The notes beneath the pieces are model-generated. The model was not told the DNA's origin, made no database searches, and saw only the letters and a program-made list of their open reading frames with translations. DNA of 64,000 nt from Klebsormidium nitens (Eukaryota > Streptophyta > Klebsormidiophyceae > Klebsormidiales > Klebsormidiaceae): contig DF236973.1 of NCBI GenBank assembly GCA_000708835.1, positions 232,699 through 296,698 on the forward strand. Direction: 5' to 3'. This document shows positions 12,146 through 25,575 of the stretch, in pieces; positions within the stretch are counted from its first letter, which is position 1, and each line of letters begins with the position of its first letter. A program made the position numbers and the translations under genes.

Positions 12146-15085
12146 CAGCCCAAGCCCCGCAGCGCACCCCGCCCCTTTGAACGCCCGGTCCAGAAAAGCG
12201 CCGATGACGTAAAAACCGGGGTTCTGCTGGAGCAACGTCACGATGACGACCGTGCTGCAGTCTGCCGGTGAATTCTGGGCCGCGAGGGCCGCCAACGTGG
12301 CGCCCGGAGATTGGCCAAAGATCCCGGCGATCGCGCCGGTCAGGGCGGTGAAGGAGCCACCGCAAACGGCGTTGCCGTCGCGTCGGAAGCTGCAGGCAAC
12401 GTCTGCTTCAGCCAGTCGATTGTCTGTTGATGATCTTCTACTCTTTCGGATATTTTGACGAAAACGGGAGAGCTAAGAATTGCAGCCTTTCTTGCTGGGA
12501 AAAAGGAACCGCATAAGGTATCGGGCCTGGGTTTGAGACTTGGGGCAACTTCGCTTCTTTTCGAGTCTTTTCATGTGAACAACACGCGAAAAAAAATGCA
12601 CTTTCCGCCTGAAGATAAGAAGCGGTTTCTATTTACTCTTCTATCTTTCATGATATTTTTCGTCGCCGACCACTTGGAAGAAATCTGACAGAGTGTCGAT
12701 AGAACCCGAAAAGCGTGTGGGAGAGTGCTTGAGTGGCATCTAAAGAAAGTGACCAAATGTTGGGCATTTACTTGAGAACTATTGAAGCAGCCTGCAGAAA
12801 CTCCAGCATGTGAAATGCACAACCAATCAAGATGCTCTGTAAGCAACCCTGGCAAGCAAGACCGCTCTTAAGGACCGAAGGAAAGCCAAATCTCACAACC
12901 TCAACTTGAAACAATCCGGCAAGATGTCAAAGTACAGATCCCCATCCGAAACACACAGAAAACTTCGCCGTTTTCCAGTCTGTCCAGGGTTCTGGCAGCC
13001 TCCACAAAACCCGAGTTGGTACTTTTGGCTGGATAATCAAAGGATCTAGAGAAGTACGGCTCACGTGGGTACACCTGCGCATGCGCTCAGAACGTTTTGG
13101 GCGTCGGCCGGCGACTGTTTCTCGCTGGGGCACGTGTTTTGGGGCGTGACCGCAAAGATCAATGGCGTCCTGCGAGAAAGTCGTAGAGGAGACTGTGTTG
13201 GGTAAACTTTACAGCCTCCTTTCCTTTGCCTCAGAACGCGTTGATATAGTGATGACATTACATTGCAGTCTCTCCTAAACAACGGTTATACCAGAGATTG
13301 AACGCAAGGACGTCTTTGAGACCGGCAGGAACGAAACACATCTGCCTGAGTAGCAAAAGGGGTGAATATTCTTCAACGTCTCCGAAGAGAAACAGTAAGC
13401 TTCGAAGGATAGACAGATTGCTTTGACGAAAAGCAAAGTTATTCGTGCGCAGATCTATCAGGAAAGACGGAGAGAAGGTAGTCAAAGCGCGAGTACTCGC
13501 TGCCGCATGAATTGTTCTTGACGATTCTGAAACAATGGAGATTGTGCAATCTAAAATCCATCTCTTCATTACGGCTTATCACGGCTTATTACGGAACAAG
13601 TGCGGTTCAGTTTTCGGGGTTTTAAGGGTTTAGCGGAGCCGTGAGTCCCACCGCGCATCCGCTGGAAAGGTTGGCGGTAACGCCCCGCGGCGCGAGCGCC
13701 TGCTGCATTACGGCGAGGCACGCCTGCTCCGTGTTGGAATCGATGGTGGCGATCCTCAGGATCTGTGGAAGGGACACAGCACTCGGTGACGTCAGGGTGA
13801 CGTCAGCTTGAGAACCTTATCTCCCCGCTAAATGGAAGCTCGAACGCGGTACGAAGTCAACATCTCGATGGCCGACATTTCTGGGCCCAACATGCCAGGG
13901 GTTGAAATGCGTCGGCGCCAGGAAGCTTACGGCACTAAACAAGGTTGCTTAGCTAGGTTCTTGTCTGGCTCTCAGCTATTTGCCGCTGCCTGCCGGTCAT
14001 TCAGGTGCTTAAAGTCGTGGAAGAAAATACTTTCACCGACTACCTGAATGATAATGAGGCTTCCGAACTGACCGAAAAGACCTTCAAAGACTACGATGGA
14101 CTCCCTTGAGCTCAGACAGAACTTTTTGGTCCCCATCTCCGCTTTTCATTGTGCACTCGGTCAAGCCTTCATTGGGAGACGAACTTGCGGGAAGCCATAT
14201 TGCAAGAGAGCCGACCAGCAGGTTCCCACTCTAGTTTGAACAACTTCGGTCCACTATGAACTCTTTCCCGGTTTTCGATCGTTGCTGAGGCCGTTTCGGT
14301 CCCCTACCCTTCAGCCTTTTACGGCTATCTTCTTTAAAAGGTCATTTTAATCTCAAAAGCTGGACGCCTTGACCTTAGACCCGGCCTTTAATGATCGTGA
14401 AATGAGCAATCATTTATAGACGTCCGGAAGGCCGCACCTGGTCTGCCTGGGGTGATGAGATTCCCCTGTTCTCCAAAAGAGTACTGACGGCGCCGCAGCA
14501 CGCGTCCTGCGAGGGCTGCAAACCGGGACAGTTGGCGGCGACCGGGGGCAGGGCGCTCGGGGCGGAGGTGACGCCGGGGCAGAAGCCCCAGCTGCATTTG
14601 AAACGTCTCCCTTATTTTTCGTGCTTTTTTATTCCTACAGTCTTCTCTCTATTTCCTTACATGATCAGAGGGATGGAGGAGGATTGTGTGCAGGTCCAAA
14701 AAAGCAGGCAGCGAGCTTGGCTGGCGGGGTATCTGTGATCTTGCACGAAATCGCAACAAAGGGGGTGGATTGAGGCTGCCGGAACTCAATCGGGATGTAA
14801 CGGTTCCAACTTTGCCTGCTCTTTTGGATTAGGCTTTGAGTCCTTTGAAGCACACCAAAGTCAACTCGAACATCCTTCAACATCCCCTTTCATTCTGCAC
14901 CAGGAGCCTTGGCTAGCCATTCCAAAAGATGTGGTTGGAGTGAGGGGAAGCTTCGTATTAACGCCGTACCGGGCATCGTGGGCGGAGTCGGCGCCTGCTG
15001 AAGCACCCGAGACGCCATCGACCGGCCACAGAAGCTGACAGCAAAGAGGGCCAGGGAGAACTCAAACGCCGTTGAAGCCGCCAGT
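12146..15085 (-). CDS. Cysteine-rich repeat protein, fragmentary multi-exon model, possibly secreted
   Basis: Not a family I can name. Coding-like exons read on the minus strand: about 15085-14970 (hydrophobic FEFSLALFAVSFCG stretch like a signal sequence), 14591-14438 (WGFCPGV through CCGAVSTLL), 13762-13652 (TEQACLAVMQQAL and SSGC), 13169-13075 (NTCPSEKQSPADAQNVLSAC) and about 12401-12146 (ACSFRRDGNAVCGG through CSTVVIVTLLQQNPG to GAGC). The modules resemble each other (QSPADAQNVL against NSPADCSTVV), which suggests a repeated cysteine domain of about 60-80 residues spread over several exons. Exons 14591/13762 and 13169/12401 join in phase. The link 13652 to 13169 does not, so at least one exon is missing. 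The 3' end is unresolved: reading through the donor at 12145 stops within three codons. Likely exported, perhaps cell-surface; function unknown. Confidence 0.45.
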
Positions 15086-15099
15086 GTCGAATCTTCGGC

Positions 15100-17131
15100 C
15101 GTGGTGTCGAACCTTCCTGTTGAAAACTACGGTAGCCACAAGGTTTCCTGGGCGACTTTACAACGGTTGGAGGCGACAACGCGGTGTAAGTTTACGTGCT
15201 TAGCTGGCCTCGGCGACGAACATTTCTGTTCGCTCAAGTGTACGGTCGCTTTTAATAGCTCGCGCCGCAAGCAGAGTATCGCTCTTGACGATATAGTTTG
15301 AATGGTCCGACCGTTCGACGCGGCCACCACGGACTCGGCTGGCTGCAGGAGCTCATGCATTCAGCGTGGCTCGCCTTAGGCTCATACGCATGCATGGCCC
15401 GAAAAGTATCGAGTCGAACTCAAGAACAGACATTGCATGGTAGCCCTGGCAGAGGGTGTGGTCGACTGAGATGACTTCAGATCTGACGAAGAGATGTCAT
15501 GCCGGCTACAATCATACGAGAGTCAACTTGCATGCCCCGCGCCGTATAAATTGCATAATGCCGTACGTTGTCTAGGTCGAATGCTACTTTCGGAGAAGTT
15601 GCAAGAGAACGGTCACCGGTGTGGGAACCAAGGTCTCGTGCCAAGTATACTCTGGCCCCGGATTCTGCCAAACCCACAGGCTTGTCCCTTAATTACCCAA
15701 GCTACGTGCCGCTTATAATTTTGTGGCTGTTCCAAAGACTAAGTTCTGCAAGACGCCATGCATGGCTTCATATTTAACCCCTTTTCCTCTGGAGAGGGGA
15801 TACTGGAGATTATCCAGACGAGCTAGGCCTTGCAGGCTTGTGTGAGTCAACAGTGCAGGAAGGAGAAGGCTATTGCGCAGTCCGCCATTGTCGCAACCTG
15901 GCGGAAGCCATGGCCAAAACCAAAAAAGCGACAAAGTCATGTCCGGCCGTCCGATCACGCATCGACACCTGTGCAATTAGTCGGAAGATCGAGCCTGTCC
16001 TGGCAAGATCCGGGCTGCAGGATATAAACAACATGCATGGGGCCGTCCATATGCATGCGTTAAGTAGGCTATCAACTGGGCAATGACGAAACGTGACGTC
16101 TGACTGGCGGCACACGTACGGTGATGCGGTACGGTACCGGCGCACCCCTTCAACAGACATGCCTTAAGTGGATATGATGAAGATCGTCGCCACACAACAT
16201 GCAAATCTTTGATTGTCAGTCGCTTGTATGCCGTACATTAACAATGATGGTAGTAAGTTCTCCGGACTCCTTCTAATGCACAGCACTCACTCTACATGGC
16301 ACTCGGACCGTGACTGCAGACTTTCCAAAAACTTCTACAAAGTGAGAACTGTTGACGGAAATACACCGGATAGATACGTCTTGTGATAACGTACAAAAGC
16401 ACCTTAAGAACTCAGGACCTGATCCGACAGACCGGCAATGTTGGGTCCGGTCCTTCCCTCTTTACTGAATCTAACTTGACAGAACCTAACAACTCACGAC
16501 TTCTTCTGCGTATGGCACCTTGCAAAGAATCCTAACCGCACCCAATCAGCCGCAAAGAAAAGCAGCATCCTCAGAAGGAGGTCACAGTTGGTGCAGCTGC
16601 AAAATGGTCCCTCGAGCTCAATGGCTCAGCGCTTCCTCTTCCTGAACAAGCACGCGGAAGAAAGCTTGTAAGCAACAAGTGCTAGCAGCCAGCAAACAAG
16701 TTCAGATATTGCATTGCGGGCTACCGCTTCCCGGTTCAAACAACTGCAAACGGTGGCTAAACTCGGCACCGTGCACAAGAAGATACGTTACTTCATCATG
16801 GCAGCACTCTACTTTTCGCGGAAAAACCGGAATGTCTTTGAAGACTCACCAGAACTGACGTTCGCGTTTACACCTAGGCTCACACTGCTGCAGAGCAAGA
16901 GAGCACTTCTCAGTGTCCATGGATATAGAGGGGTCGGGAAAGCAACCTGTCAATTGAAAACTTAACATTCCGTCCTGTAAGGATATGCAACAAGTCCCGC
17001 AACAAACACTCCTGCCAGCTAGGCCGCCGCCACCACTTCAAATCACCTTAGCTCAAATTTCCGGCCGGCTCACACGATGAGCGTTTGCATTATAAGGAGA
17101 AAAAACAATTTCCAGCCCGAGACGAGGTGAC
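15100..17131. other. Intergenic, no supported gene
   Basis: I see no recognisable exons, RNA genes or large repeats. Open frames are short and overlap on both strands. Confidence 0.45.
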
Positions 17132-20100
17132 TCACTCGTCATGCCGCGTATTCGACACCGCCTTCACTTCCCACGGCCCCTCCCATCGCGGCCGCTTCGC
17201 CTCCACCTCCCTCTCCCCCCCCGTCGCGCTTCCGGGCCTTTCCAGCCCCCCATTCTGCTCCGCAATCCTCTCTCGCTTCACCCCTGGGGAAACACCCTCC
17301 CCAGTCCGGCCGGAAAACCCGGGCGCATCCGCCGGAGGCCCGCCCCCCTGCTCCGTCGCTATTCGCAGCCCCTCCCGTGCCTGGCCCCCCGACGGCCCTT
17401 TCCGGTGCCCGAAGCTCCGGCGCCGCTGGGGGGGCGCTTCCAGGGGGAGCCGCTCCCGGGGGGGTCTCCTGCCCCCGCGGTCACCCCCCCCTTCCTGGCT
17501 CGCCACCTCAAACTCGTCCCGCTCGAAGAAGCCGTGCTCGTCGAGCTTCTGGCCCATTTTGAGCTCGCTGCTGTTGGCGTCGGAGTCGTACGTCGGGTCC
17601 GGTTCCGGGTCGCGCGGGAAATGGGTGCGGTGGCCGCGGGGGATGTGGCGGCCGGGGGCCCGTCGCGAAGGACCGGCGCCTGGCAAAGGAGAAGGATTGC
17701 GGTTAGAGAAGGGTTTGCTACTTTCAGCATGACAACTTGCAAGACACAGCTCTTCCGATTAACGCGGGAAGTGGGTGCATTGCGCGCGGGGTGTGGCTGG
17801 GGCTCGTCGCGACGGACCCGCGCCTGGCGAAGGAGAAAGTTTGCGATTAATCGGGTTTGTTATTTCCAGCATGACAACTTGTAAGAAAGTGGTCTTCTGT
17901 CTCAAGCGGAAGTGGGTGCGGTGCCCGCGGGGGGTGTGGCTGGGGGCCCGCCGTGAAGGACCGGCGCCTGCCGGAGGAGAAGGATTACGGTTCAAATGAG
18001 GGCTTGCTATACCAGTATGCAAGCTTCTGAGAATCTGCAAGCTTGTCTGCGGTGAGTGAGATCAATATTGCTTTTGGAGTGCTTGGTGTCAGGTCCCGTT
18101 AGGTCCGTGCAATCGTGGAAATGAAGGGGGTAGCTTTAGCGCTGCCAGAAAGGGACAACGCTTGACGATTTTGAAGGATGAACAAAATGGAATCTCCTTT
18201 CTCGAGCCTACGACGGTTGATTGCGAGCTGTTTTCCCCGGATCGTGCACATGCAGACCCGGATAGGAATGGACAACACTTTTGCTCACCGCAGATATGAA
18301 TTGCTTGAGGCCTCACAGCTCAGCAAAACTTGATTCTAACTTTTGTTTTACTATCACAAGTTTACCAAAGTCGTATCTTCCACGAATGTCAAGTCCGGTT
18401 CAACGCCAAGAAGTGTGACTAGCGGCTCGACGAACGCAAAGAGCCTGTCGGTACGAACCAGCACAAAGCAGGACCAAAATTCTCACGTAATGTGTTTCCT
18501 TGAATTGTAAAGCCGCTTTCAAAGTTTTGGCTCATTGCTCTCTGTGCCCTTCGATAGACAAGGGAAGATCGTCTTTTGCAGATCCTCTAACTTCAGCCGC
18601 AGATTCGAAACCCACCTTCCCCTCGGTCCTCCCGGAACCTCCCCCCGTTCACGACCGCGGTCCTCTTTTGCGTCCGCACCATAGTCCACCCCGCCTTCCG
18701 TTTCTTCCGCCCGTCTCCTTTTTTCTCCCTGTCCCCGTTCTCCCTTCTTGCCCAAACCTCTTCTTCTCCGTCCTCCCCCTGATTGTCTCGCTCCGCTTTT
18801 CTTCTTGCGCGCATGTCCACTCGCTTCCGGTGCAACAGCGCCTCACGCGCCTCCCCTTTCGAGTGCCTCAAATCGTCGTCGTCCCCTAGCAGCGAGTCGT
18901 CGTCGTTCTCATCTTCCTCGTCACTGCTTCCGTTTGTGTTCCGCTCTTGTTTGAGCCGCTCCCGGTATTCCGCCAGGAGAGCGGACTTGGTGCGCCGCTT
19001 CCCGTGCACTGGAGGCGGCCGCGGGCGGTCAGCTAGTGACTCGTCGCGCGGGTGGAAGAAACCCCTCTCCTGCAAAAGAAGCGAAAGAGTTGGTAAACAC
19101 GTGAAACCCCTTGAACACGTTGCCCTTACTTCTAATTGGATTGAGGTCTGTTCTGACGAAGACTAAAGACGCTGACGCTTCTTTGAGGTCAGCAGAAAGG
19201 CAATAAACAGAGAGAAAGTTTCGCAAAAAGGCTCCTTGATTCAACAGAAGCCGTTCATAATTCTTTAGTGGTGGTGACAAAGCATGCTCCTTTTGCGTCC
19301 TGATGATCGAATTCCTTCCCTCGAGGATCGCCGTTCGCCATCCGCTTGATCAGTAAGAAACGACAGAGGTTTCTTCTCTGTTATCAATCTCACGCCCCCC
19401 CGGACGAACGGTGAACTTCGAAAAGCCAACCGCTGACAAAGAACGCGGTGAGCTGGGCAGCCAAAGAAGCAAATACAGAACGGAGCAGACCGAAAGGAGA
19501 GACAGTACCCACCTTGAGCACCCGCTCCCGTTCTTCCTCTTCCTCCTTGAATATCCTGACCGCTGCCTCGTGCTCCTCCCTCTGCTCCAGCACTTTCCGC
19601 TCCTCTGCTTCTTCTTCCGACTGCTTTCCCGTGCCGAGCCGCGAGGACCCGGGCCCGTTCTTCTGCTTCGGGGGCCGGCCCCTGATCTTGGGAAGGGGCG
19701 ACGGCGGTGCCGCGGCAGCAGCCGCAATAACCGCCGACACAGAGAACCCGTGAGGTAAGCGCGAGGGATACACCCGTTCCCCCACCTGCTGCCGCGCATT
19801 CTTCTTTTCCTGCGCCCCGGCCGTCCGGAGCTTGACGGCATCCGCGATCCCCCGAGGCGGAGCAAAGGAAAGGGGCGGCGGAGGCGGAGGTTTCTCCCTG
19901 CGTGGGCGGGCGACTAGTTCGTGGGGTCCGAGCACTTTGGCCAGCCGCGCTTTCTTTCTCATGGCCTTGGTTTCGACGGGTTCCGGCTCCGGCTGGCTCG
20001 GCCCTGGTGCCCCGTCAACTTGCTGCTCGCTTCCGTTCCGGTTTCCGTTTCCGCTTCCGGCCAGCTCGGGACTGGGCACCGTTTCCGAGCACTGAAGGTC

Positions 20101-23100
20101 CTGCGATTGCGACTGCGACGGTTCCGCAGCCTGTGCTTCTCTATTCGTCTCCACCCGGCCTTCCCGCAGCGCCTCTTCCTGTGCCAACAAGTCAGCCCCC
20201 GATCCGCCCGCGCTTCGAAGGGCCCTGTCCTTCTCTGCGTCAAGGATCGAAAGCGGAGTGCCTGTGCCGTCAGCCCCCTCCTTCTCGCTGGGGGCTGACT
20301 TCCCTGCCCCCAGGACCCCCCCCTGAGGCTGCGGCGCCTCCATATCCTCTAGCTTCACTCCCACCTTCTCCGGGGCATGCGCTCGCAAAGAGGGGTTCGA
20401 ACCTGCACCTGCCAATTCTGCTCGACCCTCCCGTACAACATCGTTTCCATCTGTGGGCGCATCGCTTACATCACGCTCTCCTTTACAACCGGGCAAAGTT
20501 TCCCCGTCGGTTGGCTCTCCAGACGTCAGCGGACCTATACCCGCCGCTGCCCCCGCCTCTGGTGCTGCTCTGTGAGGCCCTTCTTGTGGCGCGGCCCTCT
20601 CGTTTTCATGCCTTTTCGGTACCTCTGCGAACTCCTCTCCCCTCTCAGCATTCTCAGGGACCCCATTGCTCTGCCCCTCCGCCAGCACATCATCTTCCCG
20701 CCCCTCCTGCGCGGCCTCTTGCTGTCCAACACCCGTTTCTCCAGGCATCTCATTGCAACTAGGATTGTATCTTGCATCAGGCCTTGCTTCTGCCGGCTTC
20801 GACTCAGTTCTCTCTGCCACAGCGCTCTGTTGGGCAGGTTCCTCCACAGACACTCCCCTGGCAGCCTCAACCTTGCCGCCATTCAAACCTTCTCCAACAG
20901 AAACCTGTGCCTCACTTTTCCCCCTCAGGGCATCCTCAGCCTTCCCGATCGCCGCACCTTTTCCTCTCCCTTCCGCCGCCCCGCCCTTCCCTTCGCCTTT
21001 TGTCCGAGGTGGCCGCCCCTTCCGCTTGGGCGCCGCAGGCTGGGCTGACAACACGTTCTCAACCAGGCCCTCCTTCACTTCCTCCCCGTCTCTAGTTTCG
21101 GACTTTCCGGCGCTCGCTTCGTCCTGAGGGTCTCTTTCGGGCTTTTGAGCTCTCTGCGTTTCAGGCGGGGGCCCCGACCCCTCAGTTGCCAGCTTCTCTG
21201 CCGCACTCGGCCTCCCTTTCTTTTTCTTAGGGGCAGGCCCAGCCTCATTGCCCCCAGGCTCGGGTGCTTTTGCCCCACTCTCTTCGTCACTGCCCTCAGG
21301 TTTCGAGGCTGGTTCCTCAGAATCATCGTTCCTCAAATGCGGCGCATTACTGCCACGACTGGCTCCATTTGCAAGCTCAGTGTGCATCTTCTCTGCATTG
21401 TCAGTGGCTGTACTGTCTTTGTGGGGGGATTCTCGGGGCCGCTTCCTTGGGTCTCTCTTTCCCGTAGTTTTCACAGGGGTATGTCGCGGTGTGTCCGGCG
21501 CTGCTTTGGTGGTGAGGGGGGGACCATTCTTGCACTTGCCCTCCCTTGTTCCCCCTGCAGGCATGCAGAAAAAACAGATTGACAATCAGATTAATAACCC
21601 TACATGTGAATCGAAAAAGCGCAAGCTTTGAGCTGGGCTTCTGACACTTGAACATTGACCTTGGGCAATACGATCGCAGGCGGGTGGTGGAAACTCCTGC
21701 TTTTGAGCCTACTGCCAAGAACCAGGAAGCCAAAACACTGCAGACCTGCCTTGTCGAACAGCAGATTTTGGGCCAACCTGTGGTTCATGTACTGAACCAC
21801 TCTTTTGACCTTTCCTATCCAGAAGGAGAACATACTTTCAGATGTCACTTGATTATCTACGAAGTTATCAAAAAGAAAATGAGCAGCACCCTGGACGTAC
21901 TCACTAGGTTGACAATCAAGCTCTTATGCTGCTGCCCTGGATTATACAAGGAGGCTATAAGCCTTGACTAGGTTCACACTGAAGAGTGGACGGGACTGCA
22001 AAGGCCGAAACCCATGCCGCTACCACTTCTCCGAAGAATTTTTTCGAGCGACCACCTTTTAAACAAACAGATGTAGAATCTCAACCATCTAAAGTGCAGG
22101 AACAAGAGGACCACGAATTTTCAGATTGAAAGAGCCAAAATGGAGTATGCCAGTTTCTGAAACTGAGTCCAAGGTATCAGCTAATAAGAACAGCCTGATC
22201 AAGCTTCTTGGTATTTTTCTGAGGTATTGCAGCATCTCAAGCATCTGCTCATAGGAAGGCCTAGGCTGCTTTCAGTGGCATTCCCCCCCCCCCTAGAAAA
22301 AGACAAAAGGTCTAGTCACAAGGAACTAAAGAAGATGAATCTGACAATCACAAAGGGCAAAGTTGTAACGTGGTAGAAAAAGAGGAGAGTCCTTGCTGCA
22401 TGCAGAAAGAATCTCGTTGGATTCTGGCTGAGAATGAAAGAAACGAATAATCTCAAATTTGTAAGCAGAGTGACTTTTCAACCTTGGACAACAGTGACTA
22501 CAGGACTCATCTTTAGTGAATGAGACGAAACTGCCAGACATTACAAACCTGAGTTTGCTAACAATCTGGGCTGAGATAGGGTTGTTCCTTCCAAATGTGT
22601 TGTCAAATTCTATTCTCAGATGGCCTACAACGGCTTCAGACATGATCTCAAAGGTATTGACCTTGTCCCTAGAGACTTGGGAGATCACACGATCCCTGAG
22701 GGGATGCAGTCTCCCATCCTAGTATCAATGAGAGTGACAGTCTACCCCTGAACTGCAGTCCTCATACCAAGATTCGCAACCCCCACTCCCACTAGTTTGA
22801 GGTAAAATGGAACCCATCCAACTATCTGAGCTCGCAGCTCAGATAACAACTCAGGTAACACATCACTAAGCACCTTCATCATTTCTTCATCAAGTGCTTT
22901 TTAAGATCCACCAAAAGAGCACCGGTTTGACATTATTGGAGCTGAAATGATACTGGCACAAGGAAGGAAACATAAAGGGTTTAAAGGTAATGCACTTACC
23001 CGGATAGCTCCAGTCAAATGCTTCAGGAGGAGGAAGGTTTGGAATAATGCCTGTGTTCTTGGTCAGGTACTCACGCAGCTTCTTTTCTGAGCGGAACCTT

Positions 23101-24013
23101 GTTGTGTGGACAGAATCTGATGGTGCATAGAAGTATACCTGACAACCACAAGCACAGCAGGTGAGTGGCTTTTGAATTTAATTGCCCCTGATGCTCAATT
23201 GGCACACACACATTCAAGTTTGAAAGGAAAACACAAGAAACTCTAAGTGCCAACGTACCATAACGTGTTAAAAGCTGAACCAATCAGCAAACAAACATGA
23301 ATCGACGAAGCTTTAAGCAACTGTTTCTTGCAAGACTGCTTTTTAAACATTTTGCATAATCAATCTCACAACCTCTAACAAGCCATAGGAAGCAACTCAC
23401 GTCAGCCTTGGACCGGCTGTTGACTGTTGTAGATGACCTGTATGTCACCTACATTGCAGGAGGGAAAGTGATGAGCTTCTAGGTAGAGAAGATACAGCGT
23501 TGATATGCAACGTTGTATTTGGAAAAGGGAATGTGCCAAGATTTTACGCTCACGTCACAACCTTCAAAGTACACCTTCAGGCAATCAATATGGTTGGCAA
23601 TCTATAGATAATTCATCTAAGCAAACAAATACAGTTTAAAATAGGAGATGTGCTAGACCATTCTGCTCAAATCATGCATCACAAAGAGCGCCACAAGAAA
23701 ACTACTAAGATTGCACCTTCAGGCAATCAGTGTGTTGGCAATCTTTCAAAAATTTAGTCCGGCTGAACGGACTGCGATGATAAGCAGAAAGCAATAGGTA
23801 GAAGTACATGCTGCAATTCTGATCAAAATTTAAGAAGGAGACATTTCTAGCATACCACCAAACACAGCACAAGTTCACATTCCCTGTGTCCGTCAAAATG
23901 TTTAAGAGATGATGAAGGTGCTAGAAACTCACCCTCTTCTTCCAACCAGGAGGTGCTTCACACCAAAAGCTTTTGCCATCGTCTAAGCCTTCTTGTATAG
24001 AGTTTGCCGCCAT
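17132..24013 (-). CDS. Methyl-CpG-binding-domain (MBD) protein with AT-hooks
   Basis: Six exons (minus): 24013-23933, 23448-23401, 23138-23000, 21554-19513, 19069-18616, 17679-17132. The total of 3312 nt gives 1103 aa, and every phase agrees. The start is the ATG at 24013 (MAANSIQEG). Exons 1-3 build an MBD fold at about residues 17-85: PPGWKKR, VTYRSST, ADVYFYAPS, RFRSEKKLREYL, then FDWSYPG. The 681-codon exon 4 is Pro/Glu/Ala-rich and disordered, with AT-hook-like cores at about residues 199-205 (KKKKGRP), 265-272 (PKRKGRPP) and 711-718 (PKIRGRPP). A highly charged helix follows (EEEEERERVLK). Exon 5 has an acidic patch and Lys/Arg stretches; exon 6 has a YDSDANSSELKMGQKLDEHGFF segment. MBDs read methylated CpG and AT-hooks bind the minor groove of AT-rich DNA, so a nuclear chromatin role is expected. 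Whether it prefers methylated DNA cannot be told. The last exon has duplicated acceptor copies upstream. Confidence 0.9.
17609..18000 (-). repeat. Three tandem copies of the acceptor region and 5' part of the last MBD exon
   Basis: Three units of about 147-150 bp. Each has, on the minus strand, a pyrimidine-rich intron end, an AG at an equivalent place, and then the GAGPSRRAP coding start of the last exon. The copy nearest the stop (acceptor at 17680) reads through the full final exon. The two upstream copies (about 17825 and 17960) have equivalent acceptors, but reading from them meets TAA near 17760. They are therefore decoys or alternative short termini. Divergence between copies is visible, so the duplication is not recent. 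Confidence 0.8.
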
Positions 24014-25575
24014 TCTTTGGCGGACGTTTGAAGATTTGCCAAGACGGGGGTCTGTAATCCACTCGACTGCTTTGACTGATGTGCTACATCATACGCTGCC
24101 CAGGAGTGGACATCATAAGATTACAGAAACCAGGTCTCTCTTCTTCCTTGTAAATAAGCAGAATTTGTAGACCAGGGCTCAGGAAACCTGGTTTCGGCAA
24201 CTTTTCTCCAGAACGCTTCCTACACCTTGTTAGAAAGCTGACACAGCTATAGCTCTGCCAACTTATCCCTCCTTTCCTAAGGTTTGGAAATAGTGTGCTT
24301 CTGAAACAACAGTGAACACCCTTCTCCTGATACTGTCAAAGTTGCTAAGCGCCACAGCTCCCTCCTTTTTTGAACCTGAGGCTGCAGGAATGATGAGAAG
24401 CAACTTCTTTTCAGATTCTTCAACTGCAACGTTTGAAGATCGAAACCTAACGTGGGGTTAACGTAACTAGCTGAGCTCGGCAAACCAATCACCCGGTGTC
24501 TCCTCGGACCGTGCGATATGAAGAGAAAAGGCTATGTCAGCCGTTGGGGCCGCCCGGTGGAGATAGAATGGGGCTTGACCACGGACGGTACATAACTTCG
24601 GGTTAGGTTCCTCTGAAAAGAAGGTTTGCGGCTTGTATCTCTTTTCCTGGCAAGTCGCCTTTTGAGAAGTAATTTGCATTTTCATGATTTTGTGGCATTA
24701 GGCAGTATGGTGGCACGCTCAAGGAGGCACAATTCTCCCACCATACATTGCATATTACGCAGTTCTCTTTGCAAAGGGAACTGGCACAACATCCTTTTGA
24801 GAGTTCCATTGTGTTGCGCTACACCACGGGCAGCATGCAGAGTCAGTCAACCAGCGCAGGTCGCTAAATATATCAGGGAGCAATCGTTTCTGCATTGCGG
24901 AAGGTGAGTTGTGTGCGAGCAGCTCTTGGTTATCCGTGTTTAAAATATTCCAGATTTTGCAACTTGAGGTGGTGTAGTCAGATGCCCGAAGTGGGGTGGA
25001 GTTTTGATTGACGATGCAATTGCACTTGGGTCCTGGTCATGCTGCACTAATTCGGAAAACTTTTCTTGATCTTCTTAGAAAGGAAGACGCTGTACTTACA
25101 AACGTTCCTGAATCTGTTGCTGCATGCTCAAGGGCTTCAATGTCACGTTCATATCACAGTAAAGAAAGTACAACTCATTTTTTCCACCACTTGCTCCTGG
25201 AAGTCGCAGATCAAATGTTCGGGGGGTTTCATCAGTCTGCTGGATACTTCTTAAACTCAGAACTGGACGTTGGTGTTGAGAAAAGCATGATGTGCTCTAT
25301 TTTCCTGGAACATGAGTCCTTGCGATCCCTGTAGTGGAAGCTCACAGTTCCGTCAAGAGAAGAGAATTGAAAGCGCTGTCCGCCGTTGTCTTTCAGTGTG
25401 CATCTGGCCCTGAGGAAGTGTAATGAGGGCAAGCACTCAAAAAGACAACTAGATTGAGCACAGACAAGGCTTGCGTTGAAACTACGTAAGCACAGTCCTG
25501 ACGTATTGCTTGCCTATGCTGCAGATGAGGAGATTGACACTCTGCGGCTGTTGCTGAAAGGGAAGGAGGTTTAAG
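24014..25575. other. Intergenic, between divergent MBD and methyltransferase genes
   Basis: The two genes point away from each other over about 1.56 kb, so both promoters should lie here. I see no supported gene. Just before the methyltransferase ATG, an AG at 25523-25524 precedes a short open stretch ending in TAA at 25571-25573 (DEEIDTLRLLLKGKEV). It may be 5' UTR, a small upstream frame or the last exon of another gene; I cannot decide. Confidence 0.4.

Noticed and set aside
19902-21048. Long plus-strand frames (286 and 223 codons) opposite the MBD gene
   Set aside because: They are antisense shadows of the GC-rich, Glu/Pro-rich exon 4, have low-complexity composition and contain no domain.
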